Assembly (NCBI RefSeq): GCF_900113015.1
Contig: NZ_FONV01000014.1
Span: forward strand, 223,772 to 287,771
Direction of reading: 5' to 3'
Origin: Actinoplanes philippinensis
Lineage (GTDB): Bacteria > Actinomycetota > Actinomycetes > Mycobacteriales > Micromonosporaceae
Length of the DNA stretch: 64,000 nt
In this document: piece after piece, positions 57,639 through 64,000 of the stretch
How the letters are laid out: each line of letters opens with the position of its first letter
Position numbering within the stretch: the first letter of the stretch is position 1
The notes under the pieces: model-generated
Told to the model about the DNA's origin: nothing
The model's input: the letters and a program-made list of their open reading frames with translations, nothing else
Database searches by the model: none
Program-made: the position numbers and the translations under genes

Positions 57639-58364
57639 ATGCAATCACGGATGTCCGCGGCGGTTCTCGCTCTCGTGCCCGTCGTCGTCCCGGCCGCGGC
57701 GGCCCGGGCGAGCGACCCGCCGATGCTGACCGGGATGACCGCACACTACGGCTTCAACGGCCGCTCCAGCACCATCGTCGACGAGTCCGGCAACGGGCAC
57801 ACCCTGCGCGTGATCTCCGCCCAGGGCGGCCGCGTCCGCCCCGTCGCCCACGGCCCCGGCACCGCCCTCGCCTTCCCCGGCAAGTGCACCCAGCCGGTCT
57901 GCCCGCACGTCGCCCTGCAGAGCGGCGACTCCGCCGACCTCAATCCGGGTGGCCGCGACATCGCCTTCGGCGCCGACGTGCTGCTCTCGCCCGGGCAGAC
58001 CAGCTCCGGGCAGAACGTGGTGCAGAAGGGCTACTCGGCCACGAGCAGCCAGTACAAACTGCAGATCGACGGTACGGCCGGACACCCCAGCTGCGTGCTG
58101 GTCGATGTGAACCGGCCGGTCATCCGGATGGCCCGCAGCTCGGTCACCACCGCGGACGGCGTCTGGCACCGGGTGCGATGTCAACGGGCCGGCACCCGCC
58201 TGGAGATCTACGTCGACAGCGTGCTGCGGGGCCGTACCACCGTGCCCGCCGACCTGTACGTCTCCAACGACCTGCCACTGAGCATCGGGGCGAAGGGCGC
58301 CTACCGCGACAACGACCAGTTCAACGGCACCCTCGACAACGTCTGGGTACGGATCACCCGCTGA
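57639..58364 (+). CDS. Secreted LamG/concanavalin-like lectin domain protein
   Basis: 241 residues. A signal peptide (about 1-25, ending AARA) is followed by one LamG-type jelly-roll domain: AHYGFNGRSSTIVDESGNGH at the start, DGVWHRVRCQRAGTRLEIYV and FNGTLDNVWVRI at the end. Such domains bind carbohydrates or proteins outside the cell. Cys residues in KCTQPVCPH may form a disulfide. No catalytic domain is attached. A second ATG four codons on (57651) is also possible. Confidence 0.83.
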   Translation: MQSRMSAAVLALVPVVVPAAAARASDPPMLTGMTAHYGFNGRSSTIVDESGNGHTLRVISAQGGRVRPVAHGPGTALAFPGKCTQPVCPHVALQSGDSADLNPGGRDIAFGADVLLSPGQTSSGQNVVQKGYSATSSQYKLQIDGTAGHPSCVLVDVNRPVIRMARSSVTTADGVWHRVRCQRAGTRLEIYVDSVLRGRTTVPADLYVSNDLPLSIGAKGAYRDNDQFNGTLDNVWVRITR

Positions 58365-58397
58365 GCGTCGTCTGTCCCGGTGTGCCATCGTCGAGGG

Positions 58398-60296
58398 GTG
58401 GTCATCAGCGGCGGAGTACGTGCCCTGCTCAGACGGGCCCGCGCCGTGCTGCGCAGCGCCCTCACCACGTTCGTGGTGCTGACCCTCACGCTGTGGCTGA
58501 TGCCCGGGGTGGCCGCCTCCGACATCGTCGACACGCTCGGCCTGGTCGTGCTCGTCGCCGTGGTCGGCGCGGTCCTGCGGCCCCTGCTGCTCGTCGGCAT
58601 CACCGCGCTCGGCGGCTGGGCGGCGATGCTGCTCGGCGTGGTCACACAGATCGCCGTCATGGTGGTGGCGCTGCGCCTCGACCCGGGCAACCGGATCAGC
58701 GGCCTGCCCACCCTGGTGACCGCGGCGATCCTGGCGGTGATCGTGGCCGCGCTGCTCGACTGGATGGCCGACGCCGGCAGCGACGACACCTTCGTCCGGG
58801 AGGCCCGCCGCCTGATGCGCGGGGTGCGCCGTCGCGCGGCCGGCCGGCTGATCAGCCTGCGCCGCCTGCCCGCCGGCACCGAGCCGGGCCTGCTGATCAT
58901 CCAGCTGGACGGGGTCGCCGAGCCGGTGCTGCGCTGGGCGATCCGCGCCGGGAACCTGCCGACCCTCGGTGACTGGCTGCGGTCCGGCAGCCACACGGCC
59001 CGCGGCTGGCACACCGGCCTCCCGTCGACCACCCCCGCGTCGCAGGCCGGCATCCTGCACGGCGCCTCCCGGCAGATCCCCGGCTTCCGCTGGTACGAGA
59101 AGGAGACCGGCAAGCTGATGGTCTCCAACCGTCCCCGGGACGCCGCGATCATCGAGTCCCGCCTCACCGACGGCCAGGGTCTGCTCCGCGACGGCGGCGT
59201 CAGCATCAGCAACGCGTTCAGCGGCGACGCCACCACCAGCCTGCTGACGATCAGCCACGCCGCACTGCCCGGCCGCACCGCCCGCGGCTGGGCGGCGTTC
59301 ATGGCCAGCCCGTACGGCTTCACCCGTGCCCTGGTCCTGGGCGGCGCCGAGGTCGTCACCGAGCTGCACCAGGCCCGCCTGCAGCGCCGCCGCAACCTGC
59401 AGCCCCGCGTCAGCCGATCCGGCGCGTTCCTGGCGCTGCGCCCCGCCTCGATGCTGCTGCGCGACGTCAACATCTCGCTGGTCTCCGAGCAGATGGCCCG
59501 CGGAGCCCCGGTCATCTACTGCGACCTGGTCGACTACGACGAGGTCGCGCATCACGCCGGCCCGGCCCGCCCCGAGTCGATGCGCCAGCTGGAGAGCCTG
59601 GACCGGATGCTCGGCGTGCTGCGGCGCCTCACCCCGGAGGCGGCCCGCCGGTACCACCTCGTGGTCCTCTCCGACCACGGGCAGAGCCAGGGGCCGACCT
59701 TCCGCCAGCGGCACGGCGAGACCCTGGAGGAGGTGGTCGGCCGGCTCGCCGACGAGGCGCTCGTGGTCTCCTCCGGCAACCTGTCCATGGTGTACCTGAC
59801 CCGGTTCCCGCACCGGCTCCGCCAGGCCGCGATCGAGCACGCACACCCGGCCCTGATCAGCGGACTCGCCGGCCATCCCGGCGTCGGCGTCGTGGTGGTG
59901 CAGGGGGAGGACGGCCCGATGGCGTACGGCTCCGGCGGCTCCCACCGGCTGCGGGACGGCGTGGTCGTCGGACTGGACCCGCTCACGCCGTACGGCCCGC
60001 ACGCCCGTGCCGACCTGCTCCGCCACCAGAGCGCCGCCCACGTCGGGGACCTCGTGGTGATCAGCGCGGTGGACCCGGCGACACAAGAGGTCTCCGCCTT
60101 CGAGGAGCTGGTCGGCTCACACGGCGGCCTCGGCGGCTGGCAGACCGACGCCATGCTGGTGCACCCCGCGTCCTGGACGGTCTCCCACGACCTCGACGGC
60201 CCCGACGCGGTGCACCGGCAACTCGTCGACTGGCTCGTCATGCTCGGCCTGCGCAAACCCGAGGCAGTGCCGCTGGTAGCCGTCGAAACGTCTTGA
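58398..60296 (+). CDS. Membrane-anchored phosphodiesterase/alkaline phosphatase superfamily protein
   Basis: 632 residues. The N-terminal ~120 form four membrane helices of the phage holin 4_2/Mycoplasma type (TFVVLTLTLWLMPGVAA). The C-terminal domain is type I phosphodiesterase/nucleotide pyrophosphatase: metal residues in IIQLDGVAEP, a candidate nucleophile in STTPASQAGILHG, then CDLVDYDEVAHHAGP and LSDHGQSQG. Substrate unknown; a cell envelope phosphoester is plausible. GTG at 58398 lacks a binding site and may be leaderless. Confidence 0.83.
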   Translation: MVISGGVRALLRRARAVLRSALTTFVVLTLTLWLMPGVAASDIVDTLGLVVLVAVVGAVLRPLLLVGITALGGWAAMLLGVVTQIAVMVVALRLDPGNRISGLPTLVTAAILAVIVAALLDWMADAGSDDTFVREARRLMRGVRRRAAGRLISLRRLPAGTEPGLLIIQLDGVAEPVLRWAIRAGNLPTLGDWLRSGSHTARGWHTGLPSTTPASQAGILHGASRQIPGFRWYEKETGKLMVSNRPRDAAIIESRLTDGQGLLRDGGVSISNAFSGDATTSLLTISHAALPGRTARGWAAFMASPYGFTRALVLGGAEVVTELHQARLQRRRNLQPRVSRSGAFLALRPASMLLRDVNISLVSEQMARGAPVIYCDLVDYDEVAHHAGPARPESMRQLESLDRMLGVLRRLTPEAARRYHLVVLSDHGQSQGPTFRQRHGETLEEVVGRLADEALVVSSGNLSMVYLTRFPHRLRQAAIEHAHPALISGLAGHPGVGVVVVQGEDGPMAYGSGGSHRLRDGVVVGLDPLTPYGPHARADLLRHQSAAHVGDLVVISAVDPATQEVSAFEELVGSHGGLGGWQTDAMLVHPASWTVSHDLDGPDAVHRQLVDWLVMLGLRKPEAVPLVAVETS

Positions 60297-60393
60297 CAAG
60301 CAGCACCTATCGGCCGCACAGCGGACGCACAGCCGTGCTCGGCAGTCTTCTCGGCGTCAGCGAAGCAGCCGGACGTCACCGAGGAGAGCGCCG

Positions 60394-61104
60394 ATGAATC
60401 AGTACGATCCGTCCGCACCGGGCCCGCGGCACTCCCCGGGCCGGCCGGCCGGGTGGCCGTCCGAGGTGCCGGAACCCGCCACCGTGCCCACCGACTGGTC
60501 ACCGTCCGGCGCGTACGCCGGCCACCACTCCACCGGCGTGACCCCGGTCGGCGCGCCCACCGCCTGGGACCGTGCCGGATCCGCGCCCGGCTGGAGCGGC
60601 CGCCACCCGGAACCCGATCCGGCGGCCTCCTGGAACGGCAACACCACGATGGGGCCGGCCTACCGGGGCAGCCACACGGAGCCGACCGCCTGGAACGGCG
60701 GCTACCCGGCCGCCCACAGCGCCGGCCCGGTGCCGGACCGGATCCCCGCCGACTGGAACTCCGCCCCCGTCCCCGACTCGGTGCCGCCGTCCTGGCACGC
60801 GGAACCGCCGGCCGCCACGTGGAACACCGACCCCGAACCCATCGACCTGGGCGTCATACCCACCCGTGACGAAGTCCGCAACCACGGCCGTACCACCGAA
60901 AGCCCGAACCGGACCGCCCGCCGCAACCCGAAGCTGATGATGGCGGCCGCGCTGGCCGCCGCCGCCCTCGCCGGCGGTGGCGTGGGAGCCGGACTGATGG
61001 CCGCCTTCGGCGCGGACACCGCCGCGACCGTGCCGCCCGGACCGGGAGCGGGCCAGCCGCCGAACGGCCAGGCGCCCACCACGAGCCCGTCGAAGGCCAC
61101 CTGA
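60394..61104 (+). CDS. Proline-rich protein with single membrane helix
   Basis: 236 residues. Residues 1-175 are low-complexity, rich in Pro, Gly and Trp with recurring 'P..W' pieces (PTDWSP, PTAWDR, PTAWNG, PADWNS, PPSWHA). A membrane helix follows at about 181-207 (MMAAALAAAALAGGGVGAGL), then a short Pro/Thr tail. Topology is probably cytoplasmic N-terminus. Function unknown. ATG at 60394 has GAGGAGAG upstream. Confidence 0.68.
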   Translation: MNQYDPSAPGPRHSPGRPAGWPSEVPEPATVPTDWSPSGAYAGHHSTGVTPVGAPTAWDRAGSAPGWSGRHPEPDPAASWNGNTTMGPAYRGSHTEPTAWNGGYPAAHSAGPVPDRIPADWNSAPVPDSVPPSWHAEPPAATWNTDPEPIDLGVIPTRDEVRNHGRTTESPNRTARRNPKLMMAAALAAAALAGGGVGAGLMAAFGADTAATVPPGPGAGQPPNGQAPTTSPSKAT

Positions 61105-61130
61105 CGACGACGTTGTTCGGGGGAAAGAAG

Positions 61131-61170
61131 CGAGGGCGGTTCCCGCTGTGGGCGGCGGGAACCGCCCTCG
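61131..61170. terminator. Bidirectional terminator
   Basis: Perfect 16-bp arms CGAGGGCGGTTCCCGC (61131-61146) and GCGGGAACCGCCCTCG (61155-61170) with an 8-nt loop, between converging stops at 61104 and 61173. Confidence 0.9.
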
Positions 61171-61172
61171 TG

Positions 61173-61880
61173 TCAGGCCTGGGTCTGCTCGCGGGCCTCG
61201 GCCGGCTCGGTGCCCGTGGACTCCTCGGCCGCCCGGATCTCCGCGGCCGTCCGCGCGCGGCGCCGCCGGATGTGCCGGACGTGCAGGACCACATAGGTCG
61301 CGACCGCCAGCACCAGCACCCCGATGGCCGGCCACTGGTAGTGATGGATCTTGCCCATGATCGGCCCGAGGTTGGCGCCCAACTGGTACGCCAGCGTGCA
61401 CCAGAACCCGACCCAGAGCGCCGCGCCGATCGCGTTGTAGAGCAGGAACGTCTTCCACGGCATCCGGGTGATCCCCGCGATCACACCGTTGAGCTGCCGT
61501 AAACCGTCGATGAACCGGGCGATCACGATGATCCGGTTGCCGCGCCGGGCGAAGAACTGCTCCGCCTTCGCCAGCCGGGCCGGTGTCACCAGGATGTACT
61601 TGCCCCACCGGTTCACCAGCTTGCGGCCGCCCCGCAGCCCGATCCAGTAGCCGATGTTGTCGCCGACGACGGCGGTCACGAAGCAGATCGCCGCGACGAC
61701 CCAGATGTTCATCCGCCCATAGCCGGCGTAGACCGAGGCCGCTGCCATGATCGTCTGACCGGGCGCGGGCACACCGAAGCTCTCGACCACGATGATGCCG
61801 CCGATCGCCAGATAACCCCAGCGATCCAGGATCGGCGCCACGGTGTGCAGGAACCCGGGAAGTTCGGCTGAAGGTGGCAT
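61173..61880 (-). CDS. DedA family membrane protein
   Basis: 235 residues with about five membrane helices. Family motifs: IVVESFGVPAPGQTIM and FFARRGNRIIVIARFIDGLR, the latter with the arginines of the reentrant loop. DedA proteins flip polyprenyl phosphate or phospholipids. The C-terminus is a charged cytoplasmic tail. ATG at 61880. Confidence 0.88.
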   Translation of the reverse strand: MPPSAELPGFLHTVAPILDRWGYLAIGGIIVVESFGVPAPGQTIMAAASVYAGYGRMNIWVVAAICFVTAVVGDNIGYWIGLRGGRKLVNRWGKYILVTPARLAKAEQFFARRGNRIIVIARFIDGLRQLNGVIAGITRMPWKTFLLYNAIGAALWVGFWCTLAYQLGANLGPIMGKIHHYQWPAIGVLVLAVATYVVLHVRHIRRRRARTAAEIRAAEESTGTEPAEAREQTQA

Positions 61881-61939
61881 CCGTTACACGGTAGCCGCAG
61901 CTGTCAGGAGCGGCCGAGCGGACCTTCTCATTGAATGGC

Positions 61940-61970
61940 GACGGCGCCGCTCAGGCTGAGCGGCGCCGTC
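61940..61970. terminator. Terminator of the SigF-type gene
   Basis: Perfect 14-bp arms GACGGCGCCGCTCA (61940-61953) and TGAGCGGCGCCGTC (61957-61970) with a GGC loop, 12 bp past the minus-strand stop at 61983. Confidence 0.88.
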
Positions 61971-61982
61971 ACTCGGCAGGGG

Positions 61983-62795
61983 TCAGATGACATCCGGGGC
62001 CAGCTGGCCGCGCAGCTTGGTCAGCGCCTTGGTCAGGAGCCGCGAGACGTGCATCTGGGAGATGCCGATCTGCTCGGCGATCTGGCTCTGGGTCAGGTTG
62101 CCGTAGAAGCGGAGCGTCAGGATCTTCTGCTCGCGCTCGTCCAGGGTGGCCAGGGCGGGGCCGAGGGCGACCCGGGTCTCGGCGACCTCGAACTCGTGGT
62201 CCTCGCCACCGAGCGTCTCGCCCAGCTCGGTGGTGCCGTCGGCGCTGATCGGCGTGGAGAGGGAGGTCGCGTTGTAGGCGCGGGCGCCTTCCAGGCCCTC
62301 CAGCACCTCTTCCTCGGTGATCCCGAGGTGGGTCGCGATGTCGGACACCTGCGGGGAGCGGCCCAGCGAGTGCGTCAGGGTGGCGTTGGCCTCGGTGATG
62401 GCGAGGCGCAGTTCCTGGAGGCGGCGGGGGACGCGGACGGACCAGGTGCGGTCGCGGAAGTGGCGCTTGATCTCGCCGATGATGGTGGGGATGGCGTATC
62501 CGGCGAAGTCGACGCCGCGTTCGGGGTCGAACTTGTCGACGGCTTTGATGAGGCCGACGGTGGCGGTCTGGACGAGGTCGTCGGTGGGCTCGCCGCGGCC
62601 GGAGTAGCGGTGCGCGAGGTGGCGGGCGAGCGGCAGCCAGGCCTCGATCGCCCGGTCGCGGAGCGCGGCGCGGGACGGGTGGCCGGCCGGCATCGCGGCC
62701 ATCGCGGAAAGCAGCTCGGCGGCGCTGTCGGCCGGAGCCTGGGCGCTCGCGGTGGTCGACGGCGACACCGACGTGGTGGTCTCGGTGACGGTCAT
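61983..62795 (-). CDS. SigF/SigB-type alternative sigma factor
   Basis: 270 residues. Region 2 has DDLVQTATVGLIKAVDKFDP and FAGYAIPTIIGEIKRHFRD, region 3 is VRVPRRLQELRLAITEANAT, and region 4 ends in QIAEQIGISQMHVSRLLTKA. This is the group III class that directs stress or spore programmes and is usually held by an anti-sigma kinase. ATG at 62795 has GGGAGG 8 nt upstream; a longer frame to 62867 is less likely. A divergent anti-sigma-type ATPase gene starts 307 bp away. From 62796 to 63101 there is no gene. Confidence 0.9.
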   Translation of the reverse strand: MTVTETTTSVSPSTTASAQAPADSAAELLSAMAAMPAGHPSRAALRDRAIEAWLPLARHLAHRYSGRGEPTDDLVQTATVGLIKAVDKFDPERGVDFAGYAIPTIIGEIKRHFRDRTWSVRVPRRLQELRLAITEANATLTHSLGRSPQVSDIATHLGITEEEVLEGLEGARAYNATSLSTPISADGTTELGETLGGEDHEFEVAETRVALGPALATLDEREQKILTLRFYGNLTQSQIAEQIGISQMHVSRLLTKALTKLRGQLAPDVI

Positions 62796-63101
62796 GTCGT
62801 GGTCCTCCCTGACACCTTTTCCGGAGAGCCGGTCCCTGGTTTGGGACCCGGTCGGTCGGGCATCCATATACGTGGGACAGGCGTAAACAACCTGTCCGGA
62901 GCACAGTTGGCCGTTCGGTTACGCAGACTCTATACGACAGGCGGAGAGAACACTAGCCGAAAGTATGATGCGTTTTACGTGACAAACCAGACATAAGGGC
63001 CCAGTATCCGGGCTGACTTCGGCAAAAGCGCCCGTCCGACCGCCTGAACCGGTGGAGAATCTCCCCTCTGCTTTCCCTCGGAAGTGGGCAAAGATGTGCC
63101 C

Positions 63102-63524
63102 ATGACGTCGCCGCCCGCCTCGGTCCCGCACCCGGCAGCGGCGGAGTTCCGCCACTGGACTCTCGACGACATCACCGGCCTGCGAGACCTCCGCGCCGAT
63201 CTGCGCCGAGCGGTCGCCGGCACCCCGCTCGACGACGAGGACGGGCTGGACCGGATCACCGTCGTCGCCACCGAGCTGGCCACCAACGCCCTCCGGCACG
63301 GGCGCCCGCCCGCCCGCATCCGTCTGCTCCGCGAGCCGGACGCTCTACTCCTCGACGTCGCCGACCATGATCTGACCGGCGAGCCTCTCTTCGATCAGGA
63401 CCGTCCGATCGGTCACGGCGGGCTCGGCCTCCGGCTCGCCCAGACGTTCGCCACCGAGCTGGGCTGGTACCGGACGGCCAAGACCAAGAACATCTGGGCG
63501 AGATTCGATTTCGTACGGGATTAG
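63102..63524 (+). CDS. Anti-sigma-type histidine kinase-like ATPase
   Basis: 140 residues of the HATPase_c_2/RsbW class. The N-box is TELATNALRHGRP and the G2 region GHGGLGLRLAQ. The G1 box, usually DxGxG, reads ADHDLTGEP and is altered. Its position opposite the SigF-type gene suggests that it inhibits that sigma factor. ATG at 63102; a GTG at 63084 is also possible. A small hairpin GGGCA-AAGAT-TGCCC-like pair lies right before the ATG. Confidence 0.78.
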   Translation: MTSPPASVPHPAAAEFRHWTLDDITGLRDLRADLRRAVAGTPLDDEDGLDRITVVATELATNALRHGRPPARIRLLREPDALLLDVADHDLTGEPLFDQDRPIGHGGLGLRLAQTFATELGWYRTAKTKNIWARFDFVRD

Positions 63525-63734
63525 CGACACCCCGCACCCGCAATCCACCCCGCACGTCTCCACCGCGCGAGCGAGGCGGCCCGCGCCGGCCGCGGCGCGA
63601 CCGCCGGGCTTGCTGCCCGCCTCGCCGGGATGCCCGTACGCATTCCGTATCGGCTCCGCTGCGGGATGTCATTGACCTCATTCACCCCGTCCACACCTCC
63701 GGTAACGGGAGTGCGATCGCGTTGGGGGGTCGAT

Positions 63735-63763
63735 TTGGCGTTGCGAGGACGACCGGGTAATGT
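63735..63763 (+). promoter_or_regulatory. Upstream promoter of the probable rRNA operon
   Basis: TTGGCG (63735-63740), 17-bp spacer, TAATGT (63758-63763). It lies about 195 bp upstream of a second promoter. Tandem promoters are the rule for actinobacterial rRNA operons. From 63525 to here I see no gene. Confidence 0.5.
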
Positions 63764-63928
63764 TCTTCGAGCCGGCAGGGAAACGGACGAGGCAAGCGGG
63801 ACCTGAAGTTAGGGCCCGGACCGGCCGTCCTGCCAAACCCCCAAGATCGAGTGGCACGAGACATCGTGTACTCTTCTCGGGTGCCCGGGCGGTTTCTGTA
63901 TTGGCGAATTCGGTTGCGAAACGCGGAT

Positions 63929-63956
63929 TTGACACGGCGGAAACGGCGGGTAAAGT
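63929..63956 (+). promoter_or_regulatory. Strong promoter, probable start of an rRNA operon
   Basis: Consensus TTGACA (63929-63934), 16-bp spacer and TAAAGT (63951-63956). The surrounding sequence (ACACGGCGGAAACGGCGGGT and GAGCGAGTGCCCCGG) resembles what I know of leaders before 16S rRNA in Micromonosporaceae. The window ends 44 bp later, before any 16S sequence. Confidence 0.65.
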
Positions 63957-64000
63957 AGAGCGAGTGCCCCGGAGGGCGGGCCGCGGAATGCGGAACGTTT

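Noticed and set aside
63678..63935. Minus-strand ORFs in the last 330 bp
   Set aside because: They overlap the rRNA-type promoters, lack binding sites and encode nothing recognisable.

Overview
The window is very GC-rich actinobacterial DNA. The combination of GTG starts, probable leaderless genes, an ECF sigma/anti-sigma pair, a SigF-type sigma factor with a separate ATPase, a Pse-type nonulosonic acid pathway and the form of the rRNA-type promoter at the right end suggests a filamentous Micromonosporaceae-like actinomycete (Actinoplanes or a relative). That placement is inference. No phage, insertion sequence, CRISPR array or tRNA gene was seen.

Left part (1-22 kb): a DUF4230 membrane protein lies between three arrays of short repeats, followed by PspC, a CDP-alcohol phosphatidyltransferase fused to a nucleotidyltransferase-like domain, a sugar ABC ATPase, an anti-sigma-type ATPase, and a pgmB + GH65 phosphorylase pair. 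Next come two divergent secreted LAS-type peptidase-like proteins of identical length (342 aa), each behind its own ydaO-type c-di-AMP riboswitch. Then follow a Wzm/Wzt exporter, a TetR regulator, pnuC-nadR for NAD salvage, a lipoprotein, a cysteine dioxygenase-like enzyme with twin operators, a neprosin-like secreted protein, an ECF sigma/anti-sigma pair, an orphan receiver and a quinone oxidoreductase.

Centre (22-47 kb): a glycan locus. All six steps of a pseudaminic-acid-type pathway can be assigned: PseB and PseC, an SpsF-type cytidylyltransferase in the PseF role and PseG on one minus-strand operon at 22.3-28.6 kb, and PseI and PseH on a second at 44.3-45.8 kb. Two copies of an unrecognised gene pair (a glycosyltransferase-like 'HG' protein and a methyltransferase-like protein with a helical tail) sit about 16 kb apart on opposite strands, each tied to one half of the pathway. 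Diverging from pseB is a seven-gene operon with six consecutive 4-bp overlaps: acyl carrier protein, SDR reductase, acyl-AMP ligase, LuxE-like, LuxC-like, GtrB-like glycosyltransferase and a large membrane protein. A two-component system, an MMPL transporter and a CrcB pair separate the two halves. Together these genes look able to make, acylate and transfer a nonulosonic acid onto a surface polymer or protein; flagellin is one guess.

Right part (47-64 kb): an active-looking GGDEF-EAL protein, an amino acid permease ending in a long inverted repeat, a MarR regulator, a secreted tripeptidyl aminopeptidase, a yybP-ykoY manganese riboswitch in front of a TMEM165/GDT1 transporter, a cyclase-family protein, two TPR proteins, a LamG protein, a membrane phosphodiesterase, DedA, a SigF-type sigma factor with a divergent anti-sigma-type ATPase, and at the very end promoters and leader that look like the start of an rRNA operon.
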